Position numbers and translations under genes: made by a program. This document shows positions 21,040 to 33,490 of a stretch of DNA of 64,000 nucleotides, piece by piece. Position 1 is the stretch's first letter, and each line of letters begins with the position of its first letter. The notes under the pieces were generated by a model, which saw only the letters and a program-made list of their open reading frames with translations, had not been told where the DNA came from and did no database searches. The stretch spans positions 971,001 to 1,035,000 of the forward strand of contig JAOTOL010001621.1 in assembly GCA_034440575.1 (NCBI GenBank), in the 5' to 3' direction. This stretch comes from Imbricaverruca yamaguchii (lineage: Eukaryota; Arthropoda; Thecostraca; Neoverrucidae).

Positions 21040-21691
21040 CACTAACAAAAATGTGAGGAGCGTATATATTATCTGAGAATAGTAGACGTTCTAATTTTCC
21101 CTATTCAAATCAGACCACACAAAACGAGCACTCTGTTCGCGATGTGCTGAGAACACCATTCTCTAGAAGAGAATGTCAGCGCTTTGAGACTCACAAATAT
21201 ACTCATGTGAAACACTCAAGATGAATGAGAATGTCTTTTAGTCTTAAGTGAAACCAGTCAGACTAAATTGAGGCCAATAGCAATTGGCCTCACTTTAGAC
21301 AGCTATGCTCAATTGTGACCAGTTTCAAGTGTCACTCTGACTCTTCGTGGGTCGCAAATGTACTCGTGTAAAACCACTACTTCAAAGTCTCAATAAGCAT
21401 ATTTGTGTTCTAGCTGAAGCCAGTTGAACTGAGAATACCTATTGGGTTCAACATTCGAAGCTGTTACTCAAGTTAGACTAGTTTAGGCTTCATATTAACA
21501 ATTCACACCTCGACTGAGAGGAGTTATTGGCATGAATGTGCATCGCTGTTTTCATATGAAGGTTATTTCAGATATAAATACACGTTGTATTTTTGTATTG
21601 CAGCTAAAACAGAACAGATGAATAGTTGCCTTTTTTTCCAGTGTCACATGACATACTTTAATGTACACCTCTAGAGTGCCGCACGCTTATT
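21040..21691. repeat. Dispersed repeat family R, uninterrupted copy
   Basis: Collinear with 32971-33490 plus 34493-34603. Landmarks are AAAAATGTGAG (21048), the GTAGACGTTCTAATTTT phrase near 21082, CAGACCACACAAAACG near 21111, the AAACAGAACAGATGAATAG phrase near 21608, and CTCTAGAGTGCCGCAC near 21670. It lacks the 1-kb insertion of the second copy and so shows the approximate empty site. No coding potential; family type unknown. Confidence 0.8.
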
Positions 21692-22030
21692 CTTACCTCT
21701 ATCATTAGCAGCATCACTCCCCCCCCCCCCTCTTGCAGTACCTCAAGCCTATTATCAAGTGCAATTCCTGGGTCAATTTTCCTTAAAGCTAGTCTGGTGC
21801 TCTGGCGTCTAGCTACTTTCCACTCTCTACTATCTTGGACCAAGCTATCTCCACCCCTAGCACTCCTATTCCTGCATCTTGCTTGCCTGGCTGGCATTTC
21901 CTATGATGGACCCTGTCACCAAACACTTCAGGCGCTCCACCTCCCTTGTTAACATATCTACTTCCCTACTGTATATCGTGTATATACACGTTACACGAGC
22001 CTATATATACAAGCTCGTGTATATACACAA
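21692..22030. other. Unassigned sequence with poly-C run and inverted repeat
   Basis: A C run lies at 21718-21731. GTGTATATACACG near 21978 and CGTGTATATACAC near 22015 form an inverted repeat around an AT-rich loop. Confidence 0.5.
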
Positions 22031-22630
22031 GCGACCCGCTTGTCGTCAGACGAGGCTGCCATCATAAGGTCAACGAATAAGATCGATCGACTTCTCGAAC
22101 AGAAGGGATATCTATCATATCCCCTGCATCGACTGTAACGAGAGGTTCTGCGTCCAACGAATATACCACACGAACATCGAATACCGAAGAGGGCGACCAG
22201 AACACCGCAAGGTATGGATGGATTTCTGACTCTGCCATATGTTGACGAAAAACTCACAGCAAATATCAACTCAGTTATCAGATCCTCAGGTTTAAGCGTG
22301 TGTGTCGCCTGGGCGAGCACCGCCACCATCAAAAGTATACTAGTTAGGTGAGACATCTGCCAACCCCATTGTCCTGCGGGAACCCGGCGTTGTTCAGCGT
22401 GTTCAGCCGGAGTGGCTGGCAAGTGTCGTCTATCTGTGCCGGTGTGCCGAATTAGTTGTAATATATGCACCGATAGCGACCGACAGGCCGCATACATTAG
22501 CCAGACAGTTCGCCCCATTCACCCTCAACGAGCATGTACGCGATGTAAAAAAAAATCAGGACGTTCGACATACCGATAGGAGAGCATTTTATACCAGAGC
22601 TGCATTCATACTTACATTGTCGGTGCCTAT
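22031..22630 (+). pseudogene. Penelope-like element remnant: RT tail and GIY-YIG endonuclease
   Basis: Plus-strand translation, joined by eye across stops and shifts, reads like the C-terminal half of a Penelope-like polyprotein. In order: LSSDEAAI and IDRLLEQKGYL near 22035-22110; then FLTLPYVDEKLTANINSVIR and SGLSVCVAWAS near 22220-22320; then a cysteine-rich connector CPAGTRRCSACSAGVAGKC near 22372-22430; then [11 protein letters not shown] near 22493 and [10 protein letters not shown] near 22528. The last parts correspond to the zinc-binding linker and GIY-YIG nuclease of these elements; the usual YIG appears as YIS. At least one stop and two frameshifts make it dead. The RT core is missing upstream. 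The 3' side runs straight into (TA)n. Confidence 0.75.
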
Positions 22631-22634
22631 GCGC

Positions 22635-23941
<1,307 letters not shown>

Positions 23942-24197
23942 CATTCCACCACACAGTCAGGTCATGTCACACATCCATAACATTCCACCACGCAGTCAGG
24001 TCATGTCACACATCTATAACATTCCACCACACAGTCAGGTCATGTCACACATCCATAATATTCCACCACACAGGCAGGTCATGTCACGCATCCATAACAT
24101 TCCACCACACAGTCAGGTCATGTCATACATCCATAACATTCCACCACACAGTCAGGTCATGTCACACATCCACAACAATCCACCACACAGTCAGGTC
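23942..24197. repeat. 39-bp minisatellite, about 6.5 copies
   Basis: The unit is CATTCCACCACACAGTCAGG plus TCATGTCACACATCCATAA (39 bp), phased at 23942. Being a multiple of three, it keeps a plus frame open (23964-24203) reading a 13-residue repeat, with no sign of a gene. Confidence 0.95.
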
Positions 24198-24429
24198 AGT
24201 TAACAATGTGACATGACAAATTGGCTTTGAGTTAGACAATATACAATATATCAGTATATAAAAAGTATACATCATAACAAAACCTATTACCCATTCCATA
24301 ACCTATTCGAACCTCCCTGTGCAGGAAATGAATCCGAGAGTTGGAAAATTTTAAGCATATTTTTAGCACAATTTGCCAACTTAAAAATATAAATTAACCT
24401 AAGTTAGTGTAGCCATTTTCGAATCATTT

Positions 24430-25054
24430 TCATTTCTTGCATAACTGTGCAGGTGAGGGTGCGTCTTCTTGGGCATCGGCCGGTGCAGCTCGATCAACAC
24501 TGACACGTCTGCCGGCCGGAGTGTTCACGCCCCCCCCCCACACTCGGCTCGGTCCGGACAAAGGCAGCGAAGGTCCGACGCCTCTCGCCCCCGCCCGCGC
24601 CACGCTGTCTGCGGCCACAAAGACGGTGCCCGGCCGGCGAGGGTCAGATGCCCCACTCGTCGGCACTGCCCGCTAATCACCACCTTCAGGCTCCCCCACC
24701 GGCAGGCGGCGGAACTTCCGCACCGCACCCGCCGCCATTGTCCTGCCGGGCCCTGGAGCCGGGCCGCGGCCGGCCGGTGCCTCCCAGCGGGAGCTGGCTC
24801 GTCCCCCACGGTCGGCAGCGGCCGCGCACCCTCACACGCCGACCCGGCGCGGCCGCCTGCCGTCCGGGGGATTAGCGGTCAGGTGACGGGCGCGCCCAGT
24901 GTCAGACCACACACATGCCAACAGGACATTGTGCGGCGCCCACCAGGCGCCCGTACGTGCCGCGGCCCCGCTGCCTCCCGGCCGCGTGACACCCGACACC
25001 GGCAGGTGTTCGGCGGTGAAGACGAGTCAGTGCCGCGGCCGCTGGCGATCAGTC
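24430..25054. other. GC- and CpG-rich block, unresolved (promoter or exon?)
   Basis: G+C rises sharply against AT-rich flanks (23900-24420). Long frames exist on both strands, including a 323-codon plus frame from 24469 that runs on into the minisatellite, but none shows a recognisable domain. An acceptor-like CTAATCACCACCTTCAG (ending 24690) is followed by a proline-rich frame. It could be a CpG island or an extension of the adjacent array. Confidence 0.3.
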
Positions 25055-25650
25055 GGCGCCGGCAGAGCCGCACACTGCCAGCTGGTCTAGGTGTAAGCCG
25101 CCGGCAGAGCCGCACACTGCCAGCTGGTCTGGGTGTAAGCCGCCGGCAGAGCCGCACACTGCCAGCTGGTCTGGGTGTAAGCCGCCGGCAGAGCCGCAGA
25201 CCGCCAGCTGGTCTGGGTGTAAGCCGCCGGCAGAGCCGCACACTGCCAGCTGATCTTGGTGTAAGCCGCCGGCAGAGCCGCACACTGCCAGCTGATCTTG
25301 GTGTAAGCCGCCGGCAGAGCCGCACACTGCCAGCTGGTCTGGGTGTAAGCCGCCGGCAGAGCCGCACACTGCCAGCTGATCTTGGTGGAGCCGCCGCGGC
25401 CGGCCCGGCGCCGCTGGCAGAGCCGCAGACCGTCAGCTGATCTGGGTGTAAGCCGCTGGCAGAGCCGCAGACCGTCAGCTGATCTGGGTGTAAGCCGCCG
25501 GCAGAGCCGCAGACCGTCAGCTGATCTGGGTGTAAGCCGCCGGCAGAGCCGCAGACTGCCAGCTGATCTTGGTGGAGCCGCCGCGGCCGGCCCGGCGCCG
25601 CTGGCAGAGCCGCAGACCGCCAGCTGATCTGGGTGTAAGCCGCCGGCGGC
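25055..25650. repeat. 42-bp minisatellite, about 14 copies
   Basis: The unit is GCCGCCGGCAGAGCCGCACA plus CTGCCAGCTGGTCTGGGTGT plus AA (42 bp), with the palindrome CAGCTG or the variant CAGCTGAT. Two longer units carry an extra GGAGCCGCCGCGGCCGGCCC segment (near 25386 and 25573). 42 is a multiple of three, hence open frames on both strands (24879-25710), which are not genes. Confidence 0.95.
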
Positions 25651-26269
25651 TCGGCGTCCATGCGCAGACTCCTCATTAGTGGTGTCATGTTCTGTTTTAT
25701 CTGTTTTCATTTTAAACCATGCCCATCTGCACGGAAGGCTCTATCCATTTTGAATGGAACTGGTAATTTGATCGGCCCGTGTTTTACACTTGCAGTCGGA
25801 GGGACAAGCAAGCAGCTGACAGGATCAATGAGTGGACGTCAGGGCCGGCAGTTGGCGACTAATATTTTCATTACAATTTGTTTGTTTTCGGCGGGCTTCG
25901 GGAATGTTTGTGACCCGGAACAACCTGTAGAATTTACAGATATGCTCATGCGAGTGTCGTGGGCAGGGGACCATATGGGCAGCATGTGCTCATTTTATCT
26001 AGTGAGCGCATGAAAAAAATCATTTAGCACTTTTCCAGATTGAATTCTGCTTGCTGTGGCGTTAGTTCTAAGGATGCAGGTACTATATTTGCACAATACA
26101 ATGCAATCAACCATAGTAAAAAGGACAATTTGTAGTTAGCCTCAGAATTGTATGCGATAATGCATGCAGAAAGGACAAATTATCAATGTGAAAAACATTC
26201 GGTTGCAGTTGAAACTATGTGTTCCGTATGTGTGGGCCGAACGTTGCAACACCTCTGCTCATTTGTGTT
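25651..26269. other. Unassigned sequence with an open 117-codon plus frame
   Basis: The frame at 25660-26013 starts inside the array edge, contains two weakly hydrophobic stretches and matches nothing I recognise. It is listed for completeness and not called as a gene. Confidence 0.3.
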
Positions 26270-27440
26270 TTACTACGAGCAGCTTAAGCTCCGTATCACA
26301 CTCCAAACTTTGCTGCTGAGTAATGGGCATCCACAGATACTGGAACTGATGAGATTTCCTCTCAGCCTTCTATATCTAAGTGAAAACATATTCAATTTCT
26401 TATTTTTAATCTTCCCTCATATACCAGGTTGCTTATACCATTAACCATTTATGTAGCCCTCTTTTGTACTCTCTCTAAAAGCCAACAATCTTTTTTCATA
26501 GCCAGGAAACCAAGCTTGGATGCAGTATTCCAAATGTGGCCTGACATATGCACAGTAAAGCTTCCTGGTGACTTCCTCACTTCTGTATGATACATTCCCA
26601 TTTATTGCCCCGAGCATTCTCAGTGCCTTCTTCCTGGTTTCCTTGGTCTGTTCTGATGCCACCAATTTTGTGTTTAGAATAACACCTAAATCCTTCTCCT
26701 GTTGAGTCACTGATAGCACTTGGCCACCCATCAAGTATGGAGCCTTCATGTGCTGCTTACCTACATGCAGGATTTTGCACTTATCAAAATTAAGTTTCAT
26801 TTGTCATTCTTCGGACCACTTCACAAGTTCGTCAAAGTCTTTTTGCAGCGAGATGTGCTCATTTTGACGTTTTATTGCCCTAAAGACCTTCAAATCATCC
26901 GCAAATTTCAAAACTTTACTGCTTAGGCCACTTTCGATGTTATTTACAAATATAATTAACAGTAGTGGCCCCAGTATTGACCCCTGGGGGACTCCACTAA
27001 GAAAATTTTGCCATGATGACTTTGTACCATTTAGCATCACTCTTTGTTGTCTATCTGAAAGCTATCCATCCATCCGTCCTCTATCCATTTTAAGATGCTA
27101 CCTGCAAGCCTTAATTGCTTTTATCAAGTCTGATGTAAGCCATGCTGGCTTTCCTACCCTTCTTTCGCGTCTTTGTTTTTGGGGGACATGTCTAGTCTGA
27201 ATTTCCTTCAAGTAAGATTTGAACTTTTCCCACATTTCACACGCACTTAAATTGGAGAATTTGTTTTCCGATCTGATGGCACTTAAAGCCGCTCTCATGC
27301 AGTCAAAGTCTGCTCTGTTGAAATTTGGAACCCTTACCAAACATGAAGAAGTGATGAGCACTGATACGTGGGTTACTGCAGGTGTAGCAGATGGTGGGTT
27401 ACTATCGGTGTGGTGGATGTGGACAAAGTCTCAATAATAT
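26270..27440 (-). pseudogene. CR1-type LINE ORF2 fragment (reverse transcriptase), internally deleted
   Basis: On the minus strand, 27361-27098 encodes the segment after the endonuclease (VPNFNRADFDCMRAALSAI ... KPAWLTSDLIKAIKA). After a jump, 27060-26804 carries RT motifs: RQQRVMLNGTKSSWQ, SGVPQGSILGPLL and the catalytic box LKFADDLKVF. Then 26800-26441 holds KLNFDKCKILHVGK, KDLGVILN and YVRPHLEYCIQAW of the thumb. Diverged codons continue to about 26270 (RYRRLRGNLIS near 26370). The RT fingers between KPAWL and RQQRV are missing, and there is a shift near 27060 in a GGATGGATGGATAG run. Not functional. Confidence 0.85.
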
Positions 27441-28339
27441 TGATGCAATTTATATGTATGTGTCACGGGGAGAGGTGCACGTCGACGGGAAGTAAACACC
27501 GCAATAGCACAATCTTAAAATGTGTACGGTGAAGTTGCCGGTGGTAGTGAGAACTCATCACAAGGAAGTAAGACATCCGTGAAGTTTTATCTCTGGCTGG
27601 TCAGCAGAGCACCGCCAAAATATACTTGATTGCATGAAACAGTGAGCATAGAAGAGAAATGATGGGACCAACACATGTCCCTTTGGCCTTGGAGCCTATT
27701 TGATCTTGGGAAACTCAGCCGAGTACTCACACAACTACCTACGAAAATAAAAGGTTATCATTCGTATAATTAAATGTCATTTGATTCCCGGCAGAGTTTG
27801 ACCAAAGCTTGCTCATCCAGTTGCATGCCTCAGAGTGGTTAGATGCAATGAAAAACGCTCCTGTAATTTGAAACATTTTCCTTCCGTTTTCCAGCTTCTT
27901 CCTCCCAGAAGATTCAGCCCTTCTAAGACACCGTCCTGGTCTATCACGGATCCCCAGAAGGGCACCAATGCGATACATCACCAATCTATTAAGGAAATCC
28001 TAGGTACGCTATTGATGCAACATACGTTAAAAAGGCATTAGGCTCGCTTCATTATCCGGAGGGGAACACTTCAAAATCGCCGAATCATCACGTTTTGAAT
28101 ACGAGTAAATATACGAGCAAATTGCGCCGCTGTCCTCGTGTCCGGGAAGTCTCAGAGCCGGCGACCGTACCACGGCTCTCAAGAGCCGGACAAAACGGAT
28201 ATACTTTGATGTGTTGCATCAGCAGAGCCACCGGTAGCCGCCGTGTGATTCATGGTCAACTCGCACATTGAGCCGACGCCAACCACATGCATCATTCACA
28301 ATTCCTCGCCTCCCAGACTGATGTATGATCGGCGCTCAT
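27441..28339. other. Unassigned sequence
   Basis: No known repeat or gene recognised. Small frames near 27739-28041 overlap on opposite strands and lack domains. GC content rises from about 28110. Confidence 0.35.
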
Positions 28340-29204
28340 TGGGTGCAGCCATCCCGCCGGCTGGAGGCCTGGCGGAGGGATAGCAGGGAGCCAGTGAGAG
28401 TCACATCCGCCTCCCTCCCTCCTCTGAACAAATTCCACCCAGACCGGAAACTTCGCAGCAATTTGCGTTCGCAGATGGTCGGGAGGAGCGCATTAGCGCC
28501 TCCGTGCTACCCGCTGTGCCGAGAACCAAGCCGCAGTAATTGATTGGAGGTGAGGCATGCCACAGCCACAGCCGTCACGGCTCTCAGTCTCCCCAGTCCT
28601 GTTGCGAAAGCTATCCAACGATTCGCTTTGCATCATTTGCATCAGACGTAGCGTTTACGGCAGGCGAATTAGGAGCGGAGAAACCAGCAATACCAGTAGA
28701 GCGGACACAGTGCGATTTCGTGCCGTTCACACTATCAGTCAACAACAGCAGACCGTGGGCATTTCCGTCAGTATCATCCCCATATATAACATTCTTGAGG
28801 ATACATTTGTCATACACTGGAAGAACACCACGTAGTACTGAAGCAGTGCTAGTGCATTGGAATATAAATGACAAACCCCACACTTTGTCACCGCAAAGCA
28901 GTGCCATTCATGGCCACAGAAGTCAATGCGCGGTGTGCAGACGTGACTCCCATCGTTGCTGCTGAGCGTAAGGTGGGTCTGACCCTCCTGAAGAGAAGAG
29001 CCGCCAGTCACCGCTCTGGGTGAGAAATTACAAGCCGAAGCTGCGCTGAAGGGAAGTGTTCGCTGGATCAGCTCAACTCCACTGCTTGGAAGAAGCAATT
29101 GATCAGCCGAAGCGTCTCCTATTTCGCGTAGGGCCGCTTCGTTAGGAGCCACGGGAGTGGATCGCAGCGGCCGAGTGCGCCCAGCCCGACCGAGGGGAGC
29201 GACT
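28340..29204. other. GC-rich stretch upstream of a LINE, possibly its 5' part
   Basis: Long frames occur on both strands (plus 28540-28965, minus 28739-29329) without recognised domains. Because a LINE in plus orientation starts to be readable at about 29205, this stretch may hold its 5' UTR and ORF1 remains. No gag-type zinc knuckle was found, so this is only position-based inference. Confidence 0.25.
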
Positions 29205-30810
29205 CCGTTACAAAAACAGCGCCCAAGAAAACACGCCGGGGCAGGCGCGGCGCCAGGGGCGGCAGAAGACGCGGATCGCGGGACAAAACAAGCCATCTGG
29301 CAGCTCGGCAGCGCAAAGGGCAGCTTCACCTGGGACTCAACGATGCCCAGTATACCAAACTTAAGCTATTTGATCTAGAACACGACCTTCGCTCTTACTG
29401 TTTGGACATAGCTGTAGTGACTGAGACCTTATTACCTGAATTTGCATCTCAGATGAACACGGAAAGAGGCATCTCTCCTCCTTTCTCCCAAACAACATAG
29501 GTGTGTTTGAAGGCTCATCACTAGGTCCACTCCTCTATTGCATCTTTTCGAACGACATCAGTTTGCACGTCCCGGCAGCAAACGTCCCTCTGTTCGCAGA
29601 CGACACCCAGGTCCTCATCTCCGGTCGCAAATCTGATCTCCCCAATCTGATAGGTCGGATGGAAAGATGCCCGAACCAACTCTACGACTACTTCCTGGGT
29701 AACGGTTTGAAGGTACACCCGACCAAAACGCAGCTTCTCACGTTCGGATCGCGTCAAAATCTTCCCAATATTACCCCGATATAAGTGTCCTTTAGGGACG
29801 CCGTGATAAATGAGAGCCATTCGTGCAGGAACCTTGGGGTGACATTTGATCGCCACATGTCGTGGGATTCCCATGTAGCTGTTGTCGTCAGCAAGTGCAT
29901 TGGTTCCCCTCTGACCCTGAGCCATCTGTGCCACTATCTGCCCACCAGTACCCTCTGCACTATAGTCAATAGCCTAGTTATATCCAATATCCGCCACTGC
30001 ATACCTGCTTACGGGAACGGGTCGGCAGCAAACGTCCACAGACTAGACAAGATCATTAACTTCGCCACTAGAGTCGTGTCAGACCTACGGAAATTTGATC
30101 ATATTTCTGATGGCAGTAGCAAGTTGGGTTTCTTCACCGCAGCTGATCTGCATCTTATTCACAGCCTTACTTTGCTCCACAAGATTATTCTGACGGGTGA
30201 GCCAACGCACATTGTTGGTCAAATCACTGCAGTATCTACCCTGCGAAACCGTCCTGGAGTCACGTGCAGACAACCAATTGCACTTATCAGCCAAATACAG
30301 AGAGGCAAGAGATTTCTTTTCTAGTCTGCCTTTCACTATAACAAACTTCTTACTGAAACAAAACCATCGAGGCTCTCTAACTTCAAGAAACATTCGCTGA
30401 CTTATCTCCATGAACAACATTAGTCGCGCCAAAAAACTGTTAAAATGGATGTGTGTACAATATGAACTTACCTTAGACCATCGTCTTCATCTCACGTCTA
30501 TAAACTACTCGTGTATAACTCGTGTTGGAAGCACGGTATGTGTAGTGCAGATAGTATATGGGTATTGCATTATGCTAGTGTATGAGTTGTTGCGCATCTT
30601 CTCCCACTATTGACCACAAATATATCCTTTCTTTGTAAATATTTGAGAGTTGTACCCAGACTGTCCATAATAGCCACCGTACGTGGAGGGCATGCATCGT
30701 TAAATAAATAATTCAATAAAAAATAAATAAATAAATCAATCAATTAAGCAAGAAATAAATAAATCAATCAATAAATCAATCAATAAATATATAAATAAAT
30801 AAATAACATC
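29205..30810 (+). pseudogene. CR1/Daphne-like LINE, internally deleted, with 3' tail
   Basis: A basic segment (KKTRRGRRGARGGRRR, about 29228) leads into the endonuclease start: AQYTKLKLFDLEHDLRSYCL and DIAVVTETLLPEF, ending near 29440. The frame then jumps directly to the RT core: SSLGPLLYCIFSNDISLHVP, catalytic LFADDTQVLISG (near 29590) and GLKVHPTKTQLLTFGSRQNL. Thumb and C-terminal parts follow to 30400 (SCRNLGVTFDRHMSWDSHV, FATRVVSDLRKFDHISD). Stops are present at 29784 and 29501. The 3' UTR ends near 30700 and is followed by an AATAAATAAATC-type tail to about 30807. It is the same family as 45130-47345. Confidence 0.85.
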
Positions 30811-31346
30811 GGGGACAGGGTTGCGTCCAGTTTGTTGAATACCTTGATGTAATTTCATCACGTGAAGTTACGGTTGTGTGTTGGTTGACATCGACTGTGT
30901 ATTTGGAAACATTTTGGAAACATTTGGAAACAGCTGGTGACGTGATCCGTCCCCTGCTAGCATCACTAGCATGCTTCTGGTGATATTAATATCCGATGAG
31001 TTATCAGAGACCTTCACCACAGACAACATCGGCCGCATCGGCATCTTTCGCAATTCTAGACAATGAATCAGGATCGAGGGGGCATTGGGAAAATTTAGTG
31101 AGCATGTATGTTTTGCGAGTTAAATGCATAACACCGCTTCTGCGTCTAAATTTGTTCTGGTGAATGTCAGCAACAGGGCAAAAGGTATCAGCAATCTAAA
31201 CGCCTAGGCTCAATATATACCAATCTTCAGATCCCTCAGATTTCAGGCTTTCTTTAAGCAAAGTGTCCGCCATCTGCAGTCATGTTAAACAAGTTCAACA
31301 TAGCACATCGAAACAGGTACCGACCGTGGGCGGCCAACCAGCCACC
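30811..31346. other. Unassigned sequence
   Basis: No repeat or coding signal recognised apart from a short local duplication of ATTTGGAAAC near 30900-30930. Confidence 0.4.
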
Positions 31347-31882
31347 GGAACTGGCTGCCTGCCCCTGGTGGTGGGAACTGGCTGCCTACCCCTGGTGGTG
31401 GGAACTGGCTGCCTGCCCCTGGTGGTGGGAACTGGCTGCCTGCCCCTGGTGGTGGGAACTGGCTGCCTACCCCTGGTGGTGGGAACTGGCTGCTCCCCTG
31501 GTGGTGGGAACTGGCTGCCTCCTGGTGGTGGGAACTGGGCCTCCCTTGGTGGGACTGGCGCCTCCTGGTGGTGGGACTGGCTGCCTCCCTGGTGGTGGGA
31601 ACTGGCTGCTGCCCTGGTGGTGGGAACTGCGCCTCCTGGTGTGGGACTGGCCCTCCCTGGTGGTGGGAACTGGCTGCCTGCCCCTGGTGGTGGGAACTGG
31701 CTGCCTGCCCCTGGTGGTGGGAACTGGCTGCCTGCCCCTGGTGGTGGGAACTGGCTGCCTGCCCCTGGTGGTGGGAACTGGCTGCCTGCCCCTGGTGGTG
31801 GGAACTGGCTGCCTGCCCCTGGTGGTGGGAACTGGCTGCCTGCCCCTGGTGGTGGGAACTGGCTGCCTGCCCCTGGTGGTGG
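31347..31882. repeat. 27-bp minisatellite, about 20 copies
   Basis: The unit is GGAACTGGCTGCCTGCCCCT plus GGTGGTG (27 bp). Outer units are nearly identical; the middle (about 31485-31660) contains shortened and diverged units. Since 27 is a multiple of three, frames stay open on both strands, encoding nine-residue repeats such as GNWLPAPGG. These are not called as genes. Confidence 0.96.
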
Positions 31883-32200
31883 CACACGCTCACCAGCCCG
31901 GTGATGTGGTGCCGCACATCTGGCCGGCGGTAAATTTAGCCCCGCTCACCTGGACAGGTATCGCCGCCATCGTGATAATCGCCGAAGACGGCGCGCTGGG
32001 TGGTGCTCGTTCCAGGCGGAGCCGGCCAGTTCAGATGAGCCGGCACCGGAAGCGCAAGGCGGAGTGCGCAGTGGCGAGTGCCGCTTCGTGCCGGCACAGG
32101 CTTCGCATTGGCCGGCTTCCGGGTGGATGCCAGCAATGGGTCATGGCAATACAACTTGGCCCTCAATGCACACACCTTTTGGCAGATGATACGTAACAAA
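31883..32200 (+). other. GC-rich flank with an open plus frame
   Basis: The plus frame leaving the minisatellite continues about 105 codons to 32196 (for example AAIVIIAEDGALGG, then a basic SRRSRPVQMSRHRKRKAE segment). Composition resembles the CpG-rich blocks at 6972 and 24430. No family is recognised and the link to the repeat makes a gene doubtful. Confidence 0.25.
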
Positions 32201-32970
32201 ATAGGACATAAATGTATGTGTACGCTCCACGCATGCACGCACGCATGTACCCCATGAACATATTCGCATGACATGCTTATGTAAATAAATCACATGGTAT
32301 ACAAAATATTCCAACTTTACAAATATCCAAGAGTCATCTTGATTACCGTTCAAAGACAGGCTGGCCATTCAATTAGCTCTCATTTAAAACTTACAGACGT
32401 GCGAAGCGATTATATCTATATATGAGAAGTCAGATCATGTAAGTCATATTCTGATTCATATCAGGCAAATTAATACCACGACATACAACGCAGCAAAAGG
32501 CACACAGAAAGTGTGTATATCTACAAATGATGTAAAGCGTGCGCTATATATCAATGCGAAGTCGGATGGATGAGGGGGTAGCAACACACATTGGATTTTG
32601 AGCGCAGTGATCCTGCCTGACACTGTGCGGTGTCTTTACTCCTTGGATGCCCCCCTAAAGACGGAGGGTACCACTGACATCCACTTGGCAGTTTATTTGT
32701 GGGATTCATTTCTTGGATGTGGATGAACCCAAGCAATGAAAGCCTCTGTTTTTTGTTTGAGTGGGCCGGGGTCAGCATGTGTCGACACGCTGTCATGTTT
32801 CTCACCAGCCCCGTCGTCGTGTTGCTCGCCTATGTGACTGGAGTCACCACTATGTTCTGGGAACATAGTAATGCGCCAGCTAGGTGATGCGGTCGTTTGT
32901 CTGATGTATTCACTTTTGGGAAGGAGCGCGCAATCTCCTTGTAAGCATTGGTATAAGTGGGAAAAACGGC
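32201..32970. other. Unassigned sequence
   Basis: No feature recognised. Opposing short frames at 32693-33064 overlap and show no domain. Confidence 0.4.
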
Positions 32971-33490
32971 TACACTTAAAAAAATGTGAGAAGCATATAT
33001 ATTCTCTAAGAATAGTAGACGTTCTAATTTTACATATTAAAATCAGACCACACAAAACGGGCACTATGTTCGCGATATGCTGAGAACATCATTCTCAGAG
33101 GAGAATGCCAGTGCGTTGAGACTTACAAATCCACTCATCTGAAACCACTTTCAAAACTCAGGAAAGAGAATATCTTTTGGTACAAGTGAAACCAGTCAAA
33201 CTGAGAATAGCAATTGGTCTCAATTCAAACAGCTATGCCCAATTGAGACCAGCCCGAAACGTAACTCAGCCTCTTCATGGGTCGCAAATGCATTCGCGTA
33301 AAACCACTTTAAAGTCTCAAAAAACATATTCATGTTTTCGCTGAAGCCAGCTCATTTGATAATTGCTGTTGGCTTCAGTTTTGAAGCTATTACTAAAAAA
33401 ATAGTTTTAGGTTTCATTTCAGCAATACACACCTCAACTGAGAGTGGTTGTTAGTCCTCTTGCTGTTCTCATATGAAATTTATTTCATGT
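32971..33490. repeat. Dispersed repeat family R, second copy, left part
   Basis: Collinear with 21040-21550. Landmarks are AAAAAAATGTGAG (32980), GTAGACGTTCTAATTTTAC (33017), CAGACCACACAAAACG (33046) and the TCATATGAAATTTATTTCATG end. It is interrupted at 33491 by a TTAA element and resumes at 34493. Confidence 0.8.

Noticed and set aside
22241..22363. Minus-strand signal-peptide-like exon (MSHLTSILLMVAVLAQA) with a GTGAGT donor
   Set aside because: The opposite strand encodes the conserved FLTLPYVDEKL and SGLSVCVAWAS segments of a Penelope-like protein, so the minus frame is an antisense shadow of transposon coding DNA.
28739..29329. 196-codon minus frame
   Set aside because: Overlaps the readable plus-strand LINE start near 29205 and has no recognised domain; most likely antisense to the element.
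31263..32196. Plus frames of 213 and 304 codons and minus frames of 210 and 196 codons
   Set aside because: Nine-residue repeats of the 27-bp minisatellite are open on both strands, so coding is not supported. Only the GC-rich flank was kept as an uncertain note.
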